From the IMG/VR virus record IMGVR_UViG_3300027782_006229, positions 1 through 64,000 of that record: a DNA stretch of 64,000 nt; one strand, written 5' to 3'. The stretch's first letter is position 1, and each line of letters opens with the position of its first letter. The position numbers and the translations under genes were made by a program. Source of the DNA: a virus. The notes below the pieces were generated by a model. The model was not told the origin of the DNA. It was given only the letters and a program-made list of their open reading frames with translations, and made no database searches. This document shows positions 42,001-51,448 of this stretch, one piece after another.

Positions 42001-43806
42001 TCAGATATCTTTAAACTCAACCCTATTAGTAATACCATTTTCTTTTTCTAAGAAAATGACTTCACCTGTTACAGATTTAAGTGATTCAAGTCTATGTGAT
42101 ATGATATAGATACATTCATCAAATTGATCTGAACGTTCTTTAAGTAAATCACTTATAAGTTCAATACCCTTTTCATCGAATGACGAATCAAATAGTTCAT
42201 CATAAAATGCAATATTGTATTGTACCCCACCTTGCATTCTTCTTAAATCTGAAAACGTAAATAAGCATGCTAAGTCTACACTCTTGCGTTCAGCACCTGA
42301 AAAATTAAAGTATGAACAGATTTTATTCTTATCATTAACTAACTCCTCTTCGAAAAATTCATTAAAATAACAAATTGCATTACTATCTAATTTCTTGAGA
42401 TAATAAAGCAATCGGCTATTAAGAAGTTCAAGCAATTTATTTACAATATAAGATTTAACACCTTCTTCACTGATGACATATTTTACAACATCAAGCATTT
42501 GAATTTGCTGCTTCTTTTGAATAATAGTTTGATCTAATTCACTTAAACGTTTTTCAGTATCTTCAATAATACCATCAAACTCAGTTGATGTACCAGTAAC
42601 CTGATTTATATCATCAATTAGTGATTCTTGCCATTTTTTGATCTGTTGAATCTTTTCTAAAATATTTTTTTCTTCTTGATTGAGAAGTTTATTTTTTGCA
42701 ATTTTACCTTCTTCATCTTTCAATTTTTTATTAACAGCATCTTTCTTTTGCTGTATTGAAATAATTTCATCCTTTGTTGCTTTGAGTAATTTAGTTAGAT
42801 TATCGATTTCGATCTCAATCTTAACCTTTTCTTCTTTAATATATTTTGCGTCGTGATCTTTAATTGATCTTAAACATACAGGACACTCTTCTTGATCCGT
42901 ACCGATCTTTTCATACGTGCTTTTTAAAGTTTTAATTCTAGTTGTATATTCACCAACTAATAAATTTTTATCGGTAATTACACTTTCACATTTTTTAATA
43001 CCAGTTTGTAGTTTACTAATATTTTCTTGTATTATACTACTATCCCAAAAAACCATTCCAGCAAGTTTAGCGTCAAGTTTACCCCATGTATCATCATTTT
43101 CTTGTTGACGTTGTAAATAAACTTGATGTTTTTGGGTACGGTGATCTAAAATTTTCTGTCTTTGTTTTTTATAATCAAAAGTAGATCTGTTAACTTCAGA
43201 AAATTTTGCTTGTTCAAGATCATACTCCTTTGATATGTTGTTATATTCACCACGTAACTCAGAGATCATCTGACTAAACACTTCCAAGCCAAAAATATCT
43301 TCAATAAACTTGCGCTTTTCTACTTTATTTTTAGCCATGAAAGGTATTGCATTATTAACTGTCATAATAACACAATTCTGAAATAAAGAAGGGGTAGCAC
43401 TTAGAGTATCACAAATATACTTGTTTGTATTTGATATAGTATCTCTAGTTGCATCTTCACCATCTTTATAGATATATACCTTTGATGGGTTAAGTTTACG
43501 TATAAGCTTATACGTATTAGTCTCTTTAGGGGTAACTACATCGCATTCAATTTCAATTGTAGTTGTACCACCTGTAATATTGTTAACAATAAGATCCTTT
43601 TTAATTTCACGCAAAGGATCTCCAAAAATACCAAAGTACAAAGCATCAGCAACAGTAGATTTACCGATAGCATTTCTACGATCAGGTTTATCTTTATTGA
43701 TACCGGTAACTAGATTGATACCCTTTTTAAAATCGATACATACAGGATTATTACCAACTGAGAGATAGTTTTGAATTTTAAGACTTTTAAATATTACTTT
43801 TTTCAT
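42001..43806 (-). CDS. Recombination nuclease subunit gp46 (SbcC/Rad50 type), 601 aa
   Basis: The ATPase partner of gp47. Seen: Walker A RRNAIGKSTVADAL near residues 44-57, a coiled-coil centre interrupted by a zinc hook CPVC near 309, and a C-terminal ABC signature region SGAERKSVDLACLFTFSDL followed by FYDELFDSSFDEKG (Walker B). The start is set at the ATG at 43806, which overlaps the gp47 stop as ATGA; a GTG four codons upstream also exists. The length is near T4 gp46 (560). Confidence 0.93.
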   Translation of the reverse strand: MKKVIFKSLKIQNYLSVGNNPVCIDFKKGINLVTGINKDKPDRRNAIGKSTVADALYFGIFGDPLREIKKDLIVNNITGGTTTIEIECDVVTPKETNTYKLIRKLNPSKVYIYKDGEDATRDTISNTNKYICDTLSATPSLFQNCVIMTVNNAIPFMAKNKVEKRKFIEDIFGLEVFSQMISELRGEYNNISKEYDLEQAKFSEVNRSTFDYKKQRQKILDHRTQKHQVYLQRQQENDDTWGKLDAKLAGMVFWDSSIIQENISKLQTGIKKCESVITDKNLLVGEYTTRIKTLKSTYEKIGTDQEECPVCLRSIKDHDAKYIKEEKVKIEIEIDNLTKLLKATKDEIISIQQKKDAVNKKLKDEEGKIAKNKLLNQEEKNILEKIQQIKKWQESLIDDINQVTGTSTEFDGIIEDTEKRLSELDQTIIQKKQQIQMLDVVKYVISEEGVKSYIVNKLLELLNSRLLYYLKKLDSNAICYFNEFFEEELVNDKNKICSYFNFSGAERKSVDLACLFTFSDLRRMQGGVQYNIAFYDELFDSSFDEKGIELISDLLKERSDQFDECIYIISHRLESLKSVTGEVIFLEKENGITNRVEFKDI

Positions 43807-44858
43807 ACTGTAGTGCACTTACCATAAAGGTTAAGAGTATAATCTAATATAAATTTTTTATCTTCAATATCCAGTAAATTAATAAATTCTTCAATTGCAT
43901 TAGGTATATTAATACTATCAGATAAAGCATCCGATAAGAACGTATCTTTTGTGATTAGTTTGTTGTAATCAAAATCATACTCCACAGTAAAACTTGCTGG
44001 TTTAAGTTGTAGTAGTTTACTATGCAAAAAATCCATATCTTCAGAACTAATATTTTTATCAACCTTTAGTTTTACAAAATTACTATTGAAGGTAGTTCTA
44101 ATATAGTTATCAATAGTACCAGCATTAACCATTTCACTCAAAGATAGTTTTTTATATTTTGGTGAAATGTTATTATGAATAAACTGTAACTCGGTAGTTT
44201 CAATATTAAGGATGTAATAACCTTTATCGTTACCACAATCACCGAAATCCATCTCAAAAGGATTACCTGTATAAAGGATATTACCTGCTCCAAAATTGCG
44301 TTCATGTCTTGTATGAAAGTGACCTGAAATAATAAGATTAAACTTACGTAATAAATCACTAGCTTTCATACCTTCATCGCAATCTTTCATTGAATTCATT
44401 TTAAAAGATTCAATTTCGAGATGTCCGAATAATATATCACCGTTAGGTACATCATTTACAGAAAACCCCCAAGGTAAAAATGCTAATGTTTTATCAAAAC
44501 GTTCTAAGACGAATGGTTTGTCAATAACATTTACATTTTCTTTACCTTTCACAATATTAAGTGAATGTACATCAGTTCGATGCTTAAAATACATATCATG
44601 GTTACCAGTTATTACAGTGAGATTAAACTCACTCAATAATTTAAACACTTCAGCTGATACTGTTAATGTATCAACAGAAATTTCACTTCTATTATGATAC
44701 CAATCACCACAAAATATAATATCTTTGATATTATTACGTTTTAAATCTTCAACGAACCAACGACACCAATTTAATGCAATATCATGCCATTGGTTAGAAT
44801 TACCATGAACACCTAAATGAAGATCTGAAAAGATTGCTACTCTTGGCTTATTGATCAT
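43803..44858 (-). CDS. Recombination nuclease subunit gp47 (SbcD/Mre11 type), 351 aa
   Basis: Metallophosphoesterase nuclease. Seen: FSDLHLGVHG near residues 9-18, IIFCGDWYHNRSE near 47-59, VITGNHDMYFKHR near 87-99, and a later GHFHTRH near 176-182; these are the five metal-binding motifs of the family in order. T4 gp47 is 339 aa. The ATG at 44858 is used, since longer starts run into the end of gp55. It overlaps gp46 (4 nt) and gp55 (11 nt), forming a coupled late-sigma/recombination unit. Confidence 0.94.
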   Translation of the reverse strand: MINKPRVAIFSDLHLGVHGNSNQWHDIALNWCRWFVEDLKRNNIKDIIFCGDWYHNRSEISVDTLTVSAEVFKLLSEFNLTVITGNHDMYFKHRTDVHSLNIVKGKENVNVIDKPFVLERFDKTLAFLPWGFSVNDVPNGDILFGHLEIESFKMNSMKDCDEGMKASDLLRKFNLIISGHFHTRHERNFGAGNILYTGNPFEMDFGDCGNDKGYYILNIETTELQFIHNNISPKYKKLSLSEMVNAGTIDNYIRTTFNSNFVKLKVDKNISSEDMDFLHSKLLQLKPASFTVEYDFDYNKLITKDTFLSDALSDSINIPNAIEEFINLLDIEDKKFILDYTLNLYGKCTTV

Positions 44859-45306
44859 TTTCGTTATAATAAGAATCCATATCGTCGTTATCATTTTCAG
44901 GTTTTACATATATGTAACTCGACATTTCTGGATCAGTCATCATAGATTCATACACTTGAGACTTGTAATTAGTGATAGTTTGATGATGTTTCTGCTCTTT
45001 CTTAATCCTATTAATGAAAGCATGAAATGCAATAGTGGTAAAATACGAGAAAGGGTTAGAACCAGACGCAAAATTATACTTTTTATTCTTTACAGCACTG
45101 TACATCTTGATGAGAGCATCACCTATCATGTCATCCTTATAGGTATAATTGATAAAATTGGGTAAATAGCTAAGGCCTGTTGCAATTTTCTTGATATACA
45201 CACCTAATATCTCTGTCATTACATCAGAGTCGTAATACTTTTGAAGTTCTCTTTTGAAATCATCAGAGTTTACGTAGTGTTCTTTCTTTTCTTTTTTGGA
45301 ACTCAT
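44848..45306 (-). CDS. Late-transcription sigma factor, T4 gp55-like, 152 aa
   Basis: gp55 directs host RNA polymerase to TATAAATA late promoters. Seen: the region-2-like segment DDMIGDALIKMYSAVKNKKYNFASGSNPFSYFTTIAFHAFINRIKKEQK (residues about 59-105; shown here only as landmarks DDMIGDALIKM and FSYFTTIAFHAFINRIKKE). The length is short against T4 gp55 (185). Its presence supports the late boxes found in front of many genes of the window. A TATATT lies 5 nt before the ATG. Confidence 0.9.
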   Translation of the reverse strand: MSSKKEKKEHYVNSDDFKRELQKYYDSDVMTEILGVYIKKIATGLSYLPNFINYTYKDDMIGDALIKMYSAVKNKKYNFASGSNPFSYFTTIAFHAFINRIKKEQKHHQTITNYKSQVYESMMTDPEMSSYIYVKPENDNDDMDSYYNENDQ

Positions 45307-45335
45307 AGCTTAATATACGATAGGTTTATAATAAA

Positions 45336-46751
45336 TCAAGGTTCTCTAATATTTTTTTCAACAAACTGTATTTTTTCTCGTTGATAAATGTCTTTTCTTG
45401 CATCTCCATGGTCAGAACCATAACGAAGGTTGTCAATTAAATCAAAAATATACAATTTATTCTTGGAAGGGTGTAGTCGCAAGCCACGACCAATGGACTG
45501 AACTGTACGAATGAAGGCTTTACCACCGGCCGCAAACATGATCATGTGTAAATTCTTGATATTTACACCTGTTGAAAAGATAGAACTGAGGGCTATACAC
45601 ACAACATCATCATGTTTTTCAATGATTTCCTTAATTCTTTCCCGTTCCCCCACCTCAACTTTCCCTTGAATAAAGAAAACCTTTTTGGAAATACCTTGGA
45701 ATTTTTCCATTAGAATTTCCCCATGCCGAATATGGTTGATGAGAATGAGGATATTTTTAGGAAATTTGGTTGCAATTTCCTTAATTGTGTTGTTCCTAAA
45801 TTCTGATTCGTAAAGGAAATCTAGTTCCGCACGATAATTCATTTTAGGAACAGGCTTGTAATGTAAGTTTACACACTTAACATCCACGTTTGTAAGGAAA
45901 TTTTCCTGTCTTAAATCATAAGAATTCTTTTCAAATATGACTGGACCAAGTTTTCCAAGTACAGACCACCTATCTCCACTCTTATCAGGTAATGTTCCTG
46001 TAAAACCATACTTGTGTGGTGTTTTGATCTTGGAAATAATCTTTCCTGTAACTTCTGCCTTTCCTTTATGACACTCATCAACGATCAACAGATCTACATG
46101 TTCCAGCCACTTGTTTTCCTCAAATTTACTTTGTAAAATACCAAGATTGACTACAAACACGTTAGATGTTAAATCAGGTAAATGTTTTCCTGTCCATTTA
46201 GTTGTTTTGAAAGAAATACCATATGATAGGAAATCATTGTATGTTTGAGTAACTAAACCAAGATCAGGTACAACTACAAGACATTTAAACGTGTTTTTAT
46301 TAGGGGAATTTAAGTAATAATTTTCTACTAAAGTTGCAGTCGTTATGGTTTTACCTGCACCTGTTCCCATTAAGCATATACCACGACCATACTTTAAAGC
46401 TAGTTTAACTGCATCTTCCTGATACTCTCTTAGGGTGTTACCATCAGCTTTTAAATTGTTATAGAACTTTGAATCGTACTGTTTACCTAGATAATCTGAT
46501 AATTCTTTCGTGATGCAAGATTCAGGTGCAATAATATTACACTCATGAAGATATTTGTTTATCTCCCAAAATAACCCCATCTCACATTGACCGGTGGGTG
46601 TAATATAATACTTACGACTAGGCATGAATCTATTCTTTCTTTTCATAAAAGAATGACCTTCATACGGACAACTAAAATGTTCTCTTACCTGATTGAATAA
46701 ACTAGTTTCACATTGAAAAATAAGCTTATGACCTTTAATATCAAATTTCAT
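45336..46751 (-). CDS. uvsW: UvsW-type RNA-DNA helicase (SF2), 471 aa
   Basis: Removes R-loops and drives branch migration, shifting T4 from origin- to recombination-dependent replication. Seen: an N-terminal region with YYITPTGQCEMG, Walker A LMGTGAGKTITTA near residues 127-139, LLIVDECHKGKAE near 221-233, YGFTGTLPD near 250 and the C-terminal motif VQSIGRGLRLHPSK near 425. T4 UvsW is 503 aa. The gene overlaps uvsY by 4 nt; the two form a recombination unit upstream of gp55. Confidence 0.92.
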   Translation of the reverse strand: MKFDIKGHKLIFQCETSLFNQVREHFSCPYEGHSFMKRKNRFMPSRKYYITPTGQCEMGLFWEINKYLHECNIIAPESCITKELSDYLGKQYDSKFYNNLKADGNTLREYQEDAVKLALKYGRGICLMGTGAGKTITTATLVENYYLNSPNKNTFKCLVVVPDLGLVTQTYNDFLSYGISFKTTKWTGKHLPDLTSNVFVVNLGILQSKFEENKWLEHVDLLIVDECHKGKAEVTGKIISKIKTPHKYGFTGTLPDKSGDRWSVLGKLGPVIFEKNSYDLRQENFLTNVDVKCVNLHYKPVPKMNYRAELDFLYESEFRNNTIKEIATKFPKNILILINHIRHGEILMEKFQGISKKVFFIQGKVEVGERERIKEIIEKHDDVVCIALSSIFSTGVNIKNLHMIMFAAGGKAFIRTVQSIGRGLRLHPSKNKLYIFDLIDNLRYGSDHGDARKDIYQREKIQFVEKNIREP

Positions 46752-47143
46752 AATGTTTCGAGTTTATTGAGGTCAATAATATTTTTTACTTCCCAGTGCA
46801 TACTTGCAAGTATTTTTTCAACCTTTTCGAGGTATTCAATGACGTTGGAAAGATCACGCTTTTGTTCTTTAATTGATGCCATTTCTTCTTGCTCATCAAT
46901 AAGTGCATTAACAGCTTTATCAGTAAGATGTACTGGTGCTTGCTCCTTTACTTTAACGGAAAGTTTTTTAGTTAACTTTTTTTCCTTTTCAATTAGATTT
47001 TGGAGATCACGTTTTGCTTCAATAAGTCTTGCTACCCAAAAGTGTTTACGAGCTGGTAGTCTTAGTTGAGTTTCTTTAATATTAAAATCATTTAACGCGA
47101 GGTCTTGCTCAACCTCTTTTATATATTTACTTAATAGACTCAT
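46748..47143 (-). CDS. uvsY: Recombination mediator UvsY-like, 131 aa
   Basis: UvsY loads UvsX onto gp32-coated DNA. The protein is helical, highly charged (KEKKLTKKLSVKVKEQ) and 131 residues long (T4 UvsY 137), directly next to uvsW as in T4. No single residue motif proves the identity; position, size and the charged helical pattern do. TATAAT lies 5 nt before its ATG, giving a leaderless early layout. Confidence 0.75.
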   Translation of the reverse strand: MSLLSKYIKEVEQDLALNDFNIKETQLRLPARKHFWVARLIEAKRDLQNLIEKEKKLTKKLSVKVKEQAPVHLTDKAVNALIDEQEEMASIKEQKRDLSNVIEYLEKVEKILASMHWEVKNIIDLNKLETL

Positions 47144-47150
47144 ATCTAAT

Positions 47151-47158
47151 TATAAATA
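47151..47158 (+). promoter_or_regulatory. Late promoter TATAAATA for the 47-53 kb late block
   Basis: An exact octamer 11 nt before the ATG at 47170, divergent from uvsY. Confidence 0.65.
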
Positions 47159-47169
47159 CTAATATCGAA

Positions 47170-47415
47170 ATGTCAACTTTCAAAAATATTTTTTTATCCC
47201 TTATAGAAGAAGATAATGTAGCTGGAGGAGCTAGCTCTGTCTTCGGTGGTGCAGTTGATAAAGACGGTGGTATCTATAATCCTAATGAAGGTAGATATAC
47301 ATCAAATGATTCTATCTATGCACCAGGTGATGCTAGAGTGCCTAAAGCTTTGAGTGGAGTACAACGCAGAAGTGGTATAAGTAAGAAGAGACGCAAAAAG
47401 CGTAAAACTAAATGA
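47170..47415 (+). CDS. Small basic late protein with capsid-targeting-like N-terminus, 81 aa
   Basis: It starts MSTFKNIFLSLIEEDNVAGG, the clearest of the shared N-terminal peptides, with two acidic residues where T4 proheads are cut (after E). The C-terminus is very basic (SKKRRKKRKTK), suited to bind packaged DNA. The middle is Gly/Tyr-rich. It heads the plus-strand late block and its stop overlaps the next start by 4 nt. A DNA-bound internal head protein is inferred. Confidence 0.7.
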   Translation: MSTFKNIFLSLIEEDNVAGGASSVFGGAVDKDGGIYNPNEGRYTSNDSIYAPGDARVPKALSGVQRRSGISKKRRKKRKTK

Positions 47416-47828
47416 CAGACTTAGGACATTGGACATGCGATATACATATACCTGAAACTCCATATGGGTTTGTGTATAAAATAACGAATCTAGTTGATGG
47501 TAAATGTTATATAGGTAAAAAGCAAATGATATCTGTAAAAAAGATGCCACCTCTTAAAGGTAAGAAAAATAAGCGTCATAAAGAGGTAGAAACAGATTGG
47601 CGTGCATATACAGGCTCTTCAAATGATTTAAATGCTGATATTAGTAAACATAGTAAAGATAATTTTAAATTTCAAATAGTACGTTTTTGTACCAGCAAGT
47701 GGGAGTTATCATATTATGAAACTAAAGCTCAGTTTGAGGCTGATGTTCTTGTATCAGAAAAATTTTATAATGGAATTATAAATTGTCGTATTGGAAAAGC
47801 GCCGAAGAGTCATATAATAGATAAATGA
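47412..47828 (+). CDS. GIY-YIG nuclease domain protein, 138 aa
   Basis: Seen: GFVYKITNLVDGKCYIGKK (residues about 18-36), the G-x-Y ... Y-I-G core of the family, followed by WRAYTGSS and a later conserved glutamate in SYYETKAQFE. Only the catalytic domain is present; no NUMOD or zinc module follows, so it resembles the small GIY-YIG proteins of T4-like phages rather than a long homing enzyme. It overlaps neighbours by 4 nt at each end and is embedded in the late block. Confidence 0.85.
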   Translation: MTDLGHWTCDIHIPETPYGFVYKITNLVDGKCYIGKKQMISVKKMPPLKGKKNKRHKEVETDWRAYTGSSNDLNADISKHSKDNFKFQIVRFCTSKWELSYYETKAQFEADVLVSEKFYNGIINCRIGKAPKSHIIDK

Positions 47829-48358
47829 TTCAGGTATATAATAGGTGTGGTGTACATATTATCGATTTTTTATCTTTTATCGATAAACATTGCTGTAAAA
47901 AATATCTTAATACATTGAATATATATGATTTGCAAAATGACATAACTAACAAAGATGTGCAAAAGCTTTTCTACCATTCAATAATAGAGAGTGTAATAGA
48001 TTATTATCTAAAAATAAAAATATTAGATACAAAAGTTTTTTACGTGGATAAACTTAAGCTTGCAAGTTGCTGCCTTATCGGTGATAATGACGTTAAAATA
48101 TTTTTGAAGTTTTTTATTAAGTTTATAAAGGATATCAAAAATAAACTCAATATTAATATTGTTAGCGATATACATTCATTTAAAACATATTATGAAATAT
48201 TGGATACTGACGCATATCTTGTTGAAAATCTTAATAGTGCAATAAAGAGTAAAAATATTAAATCAGAAAAAGTATATATATTTTTAGAAAAGTGTGGATT
48301 AAAAAAGCTTTCAGAAATATATAAAGAGGATGTGAAGGTTAAATTCTGGTTGAAATAA
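47825..48358 (+). CDS. Hypothetical protein, 177 aa
   Basis: No family is recognised. It is α-helical, Lys/Ile-rich and basic, with no membrane segment. It overlaps the GIY-YIG gene by 4 nt. The late box of the next gene overlaps its end. Confidence 0.6.
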   Translation: MIQVYNRCGVHIIDFLSFIDKHCCKKYLNTLNIYDLQNDITNKDVQKLFYHSIIESVIDYYLKIKILDTKVFYVDKLKLASCCLIGDNDVKIFLKFFIKFIKDIKNKLNINIVSDIHSFKTYYEILDTDAYLVENLNSAIKSKNIKSEKVYIFLEKCGLKKLSEIYKEDVKVKFWLK

Positions 48359-48364
48359 TAAATA
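48357..48364 (+). promoter_or_regulatory. Late promoter AATAAATA for the 48370 gene
   Basis: The box ends 5 nt before the ATG at 48370. Confidence 0.6.
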
Positions 48365-48369
48365 ATTTC

Positions 48370-48738
48370 ATGTCGAAGTTTTTAAAGCTGCTAGAAATGA
48401 ATAACCCAACTGATGGATTTAAAGATCCTAACGATACAGTTGTTAATTCTATTAAAAAATTATGTGATGCACTAAAAATACCATATGAGGTTGCAGCAGA
48501 TGGTTTATTAATTTTAAATAAACGTGATCGTAAAGCTAATGAAGAAGAAGCAGAAGATTTTACTGCAGATGGTGCAGCAAGAACAACTAGTGCATTAGGA
48601 GCCCTTCTTAGTATACCAGATCAAAAAACTGGAATTTTTGGTCAGAATAAATCAGCTAAAAAAATAAACGATGCAAAGCAGAAAATTGCTGATGGTATTT
48701 CAACATGGGCAGATAAATGGATCTCTAGTTTAAGATAA
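48370..48738 (+). CDS. Late protein with capsid-targeting-like N-terminus, 122 aa
   Basis: It begins MSKFLKLLEMNNPTDGF. The remaining sequence is helical and Ala-rich with a basic central stretch (LNKRDRKANEEEAED). No domain is recognised. Head-interior location is inferred from the N-terminal peptide, the late promoter and its neighbours. Confidence 0.65.
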   Translation: MSKFLKLLEMNNPTDGFKDPNDTVVNSIKKLCDALKIPYEVAADGLLILNKRDRKANEEEAEDFTADGAARTTSALGALLSIPDQKTGIFGQNKSAKKINDAKQKIADGISTWADKWISSLR

Positions 48739-48745
48739 AAATATT

Positions 48746-49129
48746 ATGAAAAAGACCCTTAAAATTTTTGAACAAGCATATTCTCTTTTAGAAGCTGCAC
48801 CATTCCCAGAAGCTGAAGCAGCTGCTCCTACAGATCTAACACAAGCTGATCCAACAATGGCAACGGAACCACAAGCTCCTGAACAACAAGAAGTTTTAAA
48901 ACTTACTTCTCAGGGTGAAGTGAATATGATTAAAAAACTTATAACATTATTACAAACTGTTGTAACATCTGAACCAGATGAGTCTACAAGATCAATGATT
49001 GTAAATTTTGATATTGACTCCATTGATGAAGGTAATGCAAGAGATATGCTTAAAAAGTTTGAAACTACGTTAGTGTCAAATAAATCTGATTACGAAACAG
49101 CAGAAATTGATAATAAATATGGAATATAA
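48746..49129 (+). CDS. Late protein, Ala/Pro/Glu-rich N-terminal half, 127 aa
   Basis: The start MKKTLKIFEQAYSLLEAAPFPEAEA is a variant of the shared short peptide followed by an acidic A/P-rich linker (residues 15-50). The C-terminal half is helical. No family is recognised. Its stop overlaps the next gene by 11 nt. Confidence 0.6.
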   Translation: MKKTLKIFEQAYSLLEAAPFPEAEAAAPTDLTQADPTMATEPQAPEQQEVLKLTSQGEVNMIKKLITLLQTVVTSEPDESTRSMIVNFDIDSIDEGNARDMLKKFETTLVSNKSDYETAEIDNKYGI

Positions 49130-50162
49130 TTTAACAAAACTTTACGAACAGGTGTACAATGGTAAACATACACCTATTGTAAGATTAGATGAAATTTATA
49201 ATAAATCGATTATAAATTCTAAGTTAAAACCACCTGCATCGAAAGCGCAAATAGCTGCTAAAATATCAGCTATAGATAAAACTGTTACAGTTAAAGCAGG
49301 TAAGGATATTCGTTTACAACCGGTTGTTGGTGAATATAGTACCGAGAAGTTATATGATATATTAAAATTAGCTAACTTACAGGTAGTGGATGTTAAAAAA
49401 CCAGGTACACCTGGGAGTACATCTAGTCAATTAGTAACATACATAGTAAAAGATGAAAATGGTAATGAATATCCAATAGTAATAGGTAAAGGTAAAGGAT
49501 TTGGTACTAGAGCTGAAGATTCTGTAATTGCTAGTTTAGCCGAACAAATTGATAGTTTAATAGCTAGAAGCGATAAAGATAATATAATAGTCAACATTAA
49601 TGGATATAAACAGAAAGTAGATGGTGTTGCGAGTACACCAGGTACACCAAAGAGTGACTTTTCACTAACATATAAAGGTAAACCTGTGTTATATATATCC
49701 CATAAAGACGGTAAGTCTGCAAAAGATTATCAACAGTACGGTGGTACATCATGCCAATCTGGAGAAAACATATGCAATGATGATGAGGTTAAAAAGTTTG
49801 TATCTAAGCTTAAAGAGCTATATCCAAATGGTATGACACCTAAGAGTTCAGTATATATGAAAATAAAAAATCCTGATCTCAAAAAATTTGCTATTTTTGG
49901 TACAAATGCTAATGAAGCATTTGGTATTAATAATGTTAATGCTGTATATCAAGGTGATTTAAAGTTAGTGGAAATTGGTAAAAATGAATTCGAAATACAG
50001 TCTAAACACCATATATATCCTGATGAATTACCTAGTGGTGATTATGAACCAGTATTGTATGCAAGATACAGTGGTAGTCGTGGTGGTAATCATGGTATAA
50101 AAGACTTACGATCTATGATTGCACCAATTGCAAAAATATCACCAGCTACGAAAAAAATATAA
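49119..50162 (+). CDS. Putative PD-(D/E)XK-like nuclease with capsid-targeting-like N-terminus, 347 aa
   Basis: The ATG at 49119 (MEYNLTKLYEQVYNGKH) is chosen; an upstream TTG would add four codons. Residues about 180-215 read SDFSLTYKGKPVLYISHKDGKSAKDYQQYGG, which fits the restriction-nuclease core D ... (I/V)xHKD with a following FQQWGG-like motif seen in other phage proteins (landmarks: SDFSLTYKGKPVLYIS, HKDGK). The assignment is tentative. The N-terminus suggests packaging in the head and delivery with the DNA. Confidence 0.55.
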   Translation: MEYNLTKLYEQVYNGKHTPIVRLDEIYNKSIINSKLKPPASKAQIAAKISAIDKTVTVKAGKDIRLQPVVGEYSTEKLYDILKLANLQVVDVKKPGTPGSTSSQLVTYIVKDENGNEYPIVIGKGKGFGTRAEDSVIASLAEQIDSLIARSDKDNIIVNINGYKQKVDGVASTPGTPKSDFSLTYKGKPVLYISHKDGKSAKDYQQYGGTSCQSGENICNDDEVKKFVSKLKELYPNGMTPKSSVYMKIKNPDLKKFAIFGTNANEAFGINNVNAVYQGDLKLVEIGKNEFEIQSKHHIYPDELPSGDYEPVLYARYSGSRGGNHGIKDLRSMIAPIAKISPATKKI

Positions 50163-50164
50163 TC

Positions 50165-51448
50165 ATGATTACATTTAAACAACATCACAATTTATTGTTA
50201 GAGTTCTTCGAAGAGGTCGAAGGCGCTGTAAAACATATCGACCACCTAGAAGAAAACATTATCAATAAGGGTGAAGACGGTGTTATGGAAGCTCTTGAAT
50301 ATATCGATAAAGCTATTGAATATTTTGTTAGTGAAACAGACTATAAAATAAGTACCAAGTTCGATGGTTCACCAGCTATTGTAGCAGGTAAAGATCCAAA
50401 AGGTAAATTTTTCGTTGCTAGTAAATCTGCATTTGCAAAAAATCCAAAGATTAATTATACAGTTGAAGATATTGATGTTAATCATAGTTCAAGTCCAGGT
50501 TTAGCTGAAAAACTTAAACTAGCTTTACAGTACTTACCATCTCTCAACCTTAAAGGTATATATCAAATGGATTATATGTTTGATGATCAAATCAAGCAGA
50601 TGGAAAAACCAAATACAATTGATGGTGTTACTAACTACAATAATTTTATAGCTTTCAAGCCTAATACTATCAAATATGCTGTTTCTCCAGATAGTCCGTA
50701 TGGTAGAGATATTCAAAACGCTAAGATTGGTGTTGCAATCCATATTGAATATGAAGTTGTTGGTGGTATTTTAAAGGTTAAAAAATATACCACTTCACCA
50801 TCTGAATTTTCTCGTTCGAATAGTGTATTTGTATTCAATGTTTTAATTGACAAACAAGCTAATCCAAATCAACGGATCATGGGTATGCTTTTAAAAGATG
50901 TTGATAATAAGAAAGCTCAAATTCAAAAAGTTCTTAATCAGATTGATTTTCAAGGCATTCAAAAGTATGCAATGGAATTAAAAGCATACATTAACTCTGA
51001 AATTCGTACAGGTAAGTTTTTAGATAATACAAATATTTCTTCGCAGCAGTTTGTTAATTATATTGCTAGTAGATATCAAAAAGAAATTAATGCATTGAAA
51101 AGTGAAGCAGGTAAAACTAGAAAACAAGCACAACTACAGGCTACAACAAATGAACTTAAAGGTTTACGCAAGTCTATTAAGTTGGTTTTTGATGTTACTA
51201 AAACAATCGCGATGCTTAAAAATAATCTTGTTAAAATCTTTAATGAGATGACTAAAAATTCATCACTTGGTACATATTTAGATGCAGGTCCTAATGCATG
51301 GAAAACAACACAACCAGAAGGATTTGCTGTTTCCAGAACAAAGGGTGGTCCAGATATTACAAAATTTGTAGATCGAAAAGAATTTTCAGCAGCTAACTTC
51401 CAATCTGGTAGACCTGGAGCTCAGGTTATACCACCAACCCAACAATGA
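50165..51448 (+). CDS. Ligase-like nucleotidyltransferase-fold protein, 427 aa
   Basis: It begins MITFKQHHNLLLEFFEEVEGA (shared peptide). Residues about 58-85 read TKFDGSPAIVAG with FFVASKSAF following, resembling the K-x-D-G motif I and later strands of ATP-dependent ligases; a family with KWDGAPA is found in many T4-like phages. Ligase motifs III and IV are not evident, so activity is uncertain. It lies 2 nt after the nuclease-like gene and overlaps the next by 4 nt. Confidence 0.65.
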   Translation: MITFKQHHNLLLEFFEEVEGAVKHIDHLEENIINKGEDGVMEALEYIDKAIEYFVSETDYKISTKFDGSPAIVAGKDPKGKFFVASKSAFAKNPKINYTVEDIDVNHSSSPGLAEKLKLALQYLPSLNLKGIYQMDYMFDDQIKQMEKPNTIDGVTNYNNFIAFKPNTIKYAVSPDSPYGRDIQNAKIGVAIHIEYEVVGGILKVKKYTTSPSEFSRSNSVFVFNVLIDKQANPNQRIMGMLLKDVDNKKAQIQKVLNQIDFQGIQKYAMELKAYINSEIRTGKFLDNTNISSQQFVNYIASRYQKEINALKSEAGKTRKQAQLQATTNELKGLRKSIKLVFDVTKTIAMLKNNLVKIFNEMTKNSSLGTYLDAGPNAWKTTQPEGFAVSRTKGGPDITKFVDRKEFSAANFQSGRPGAQVIPPTQQ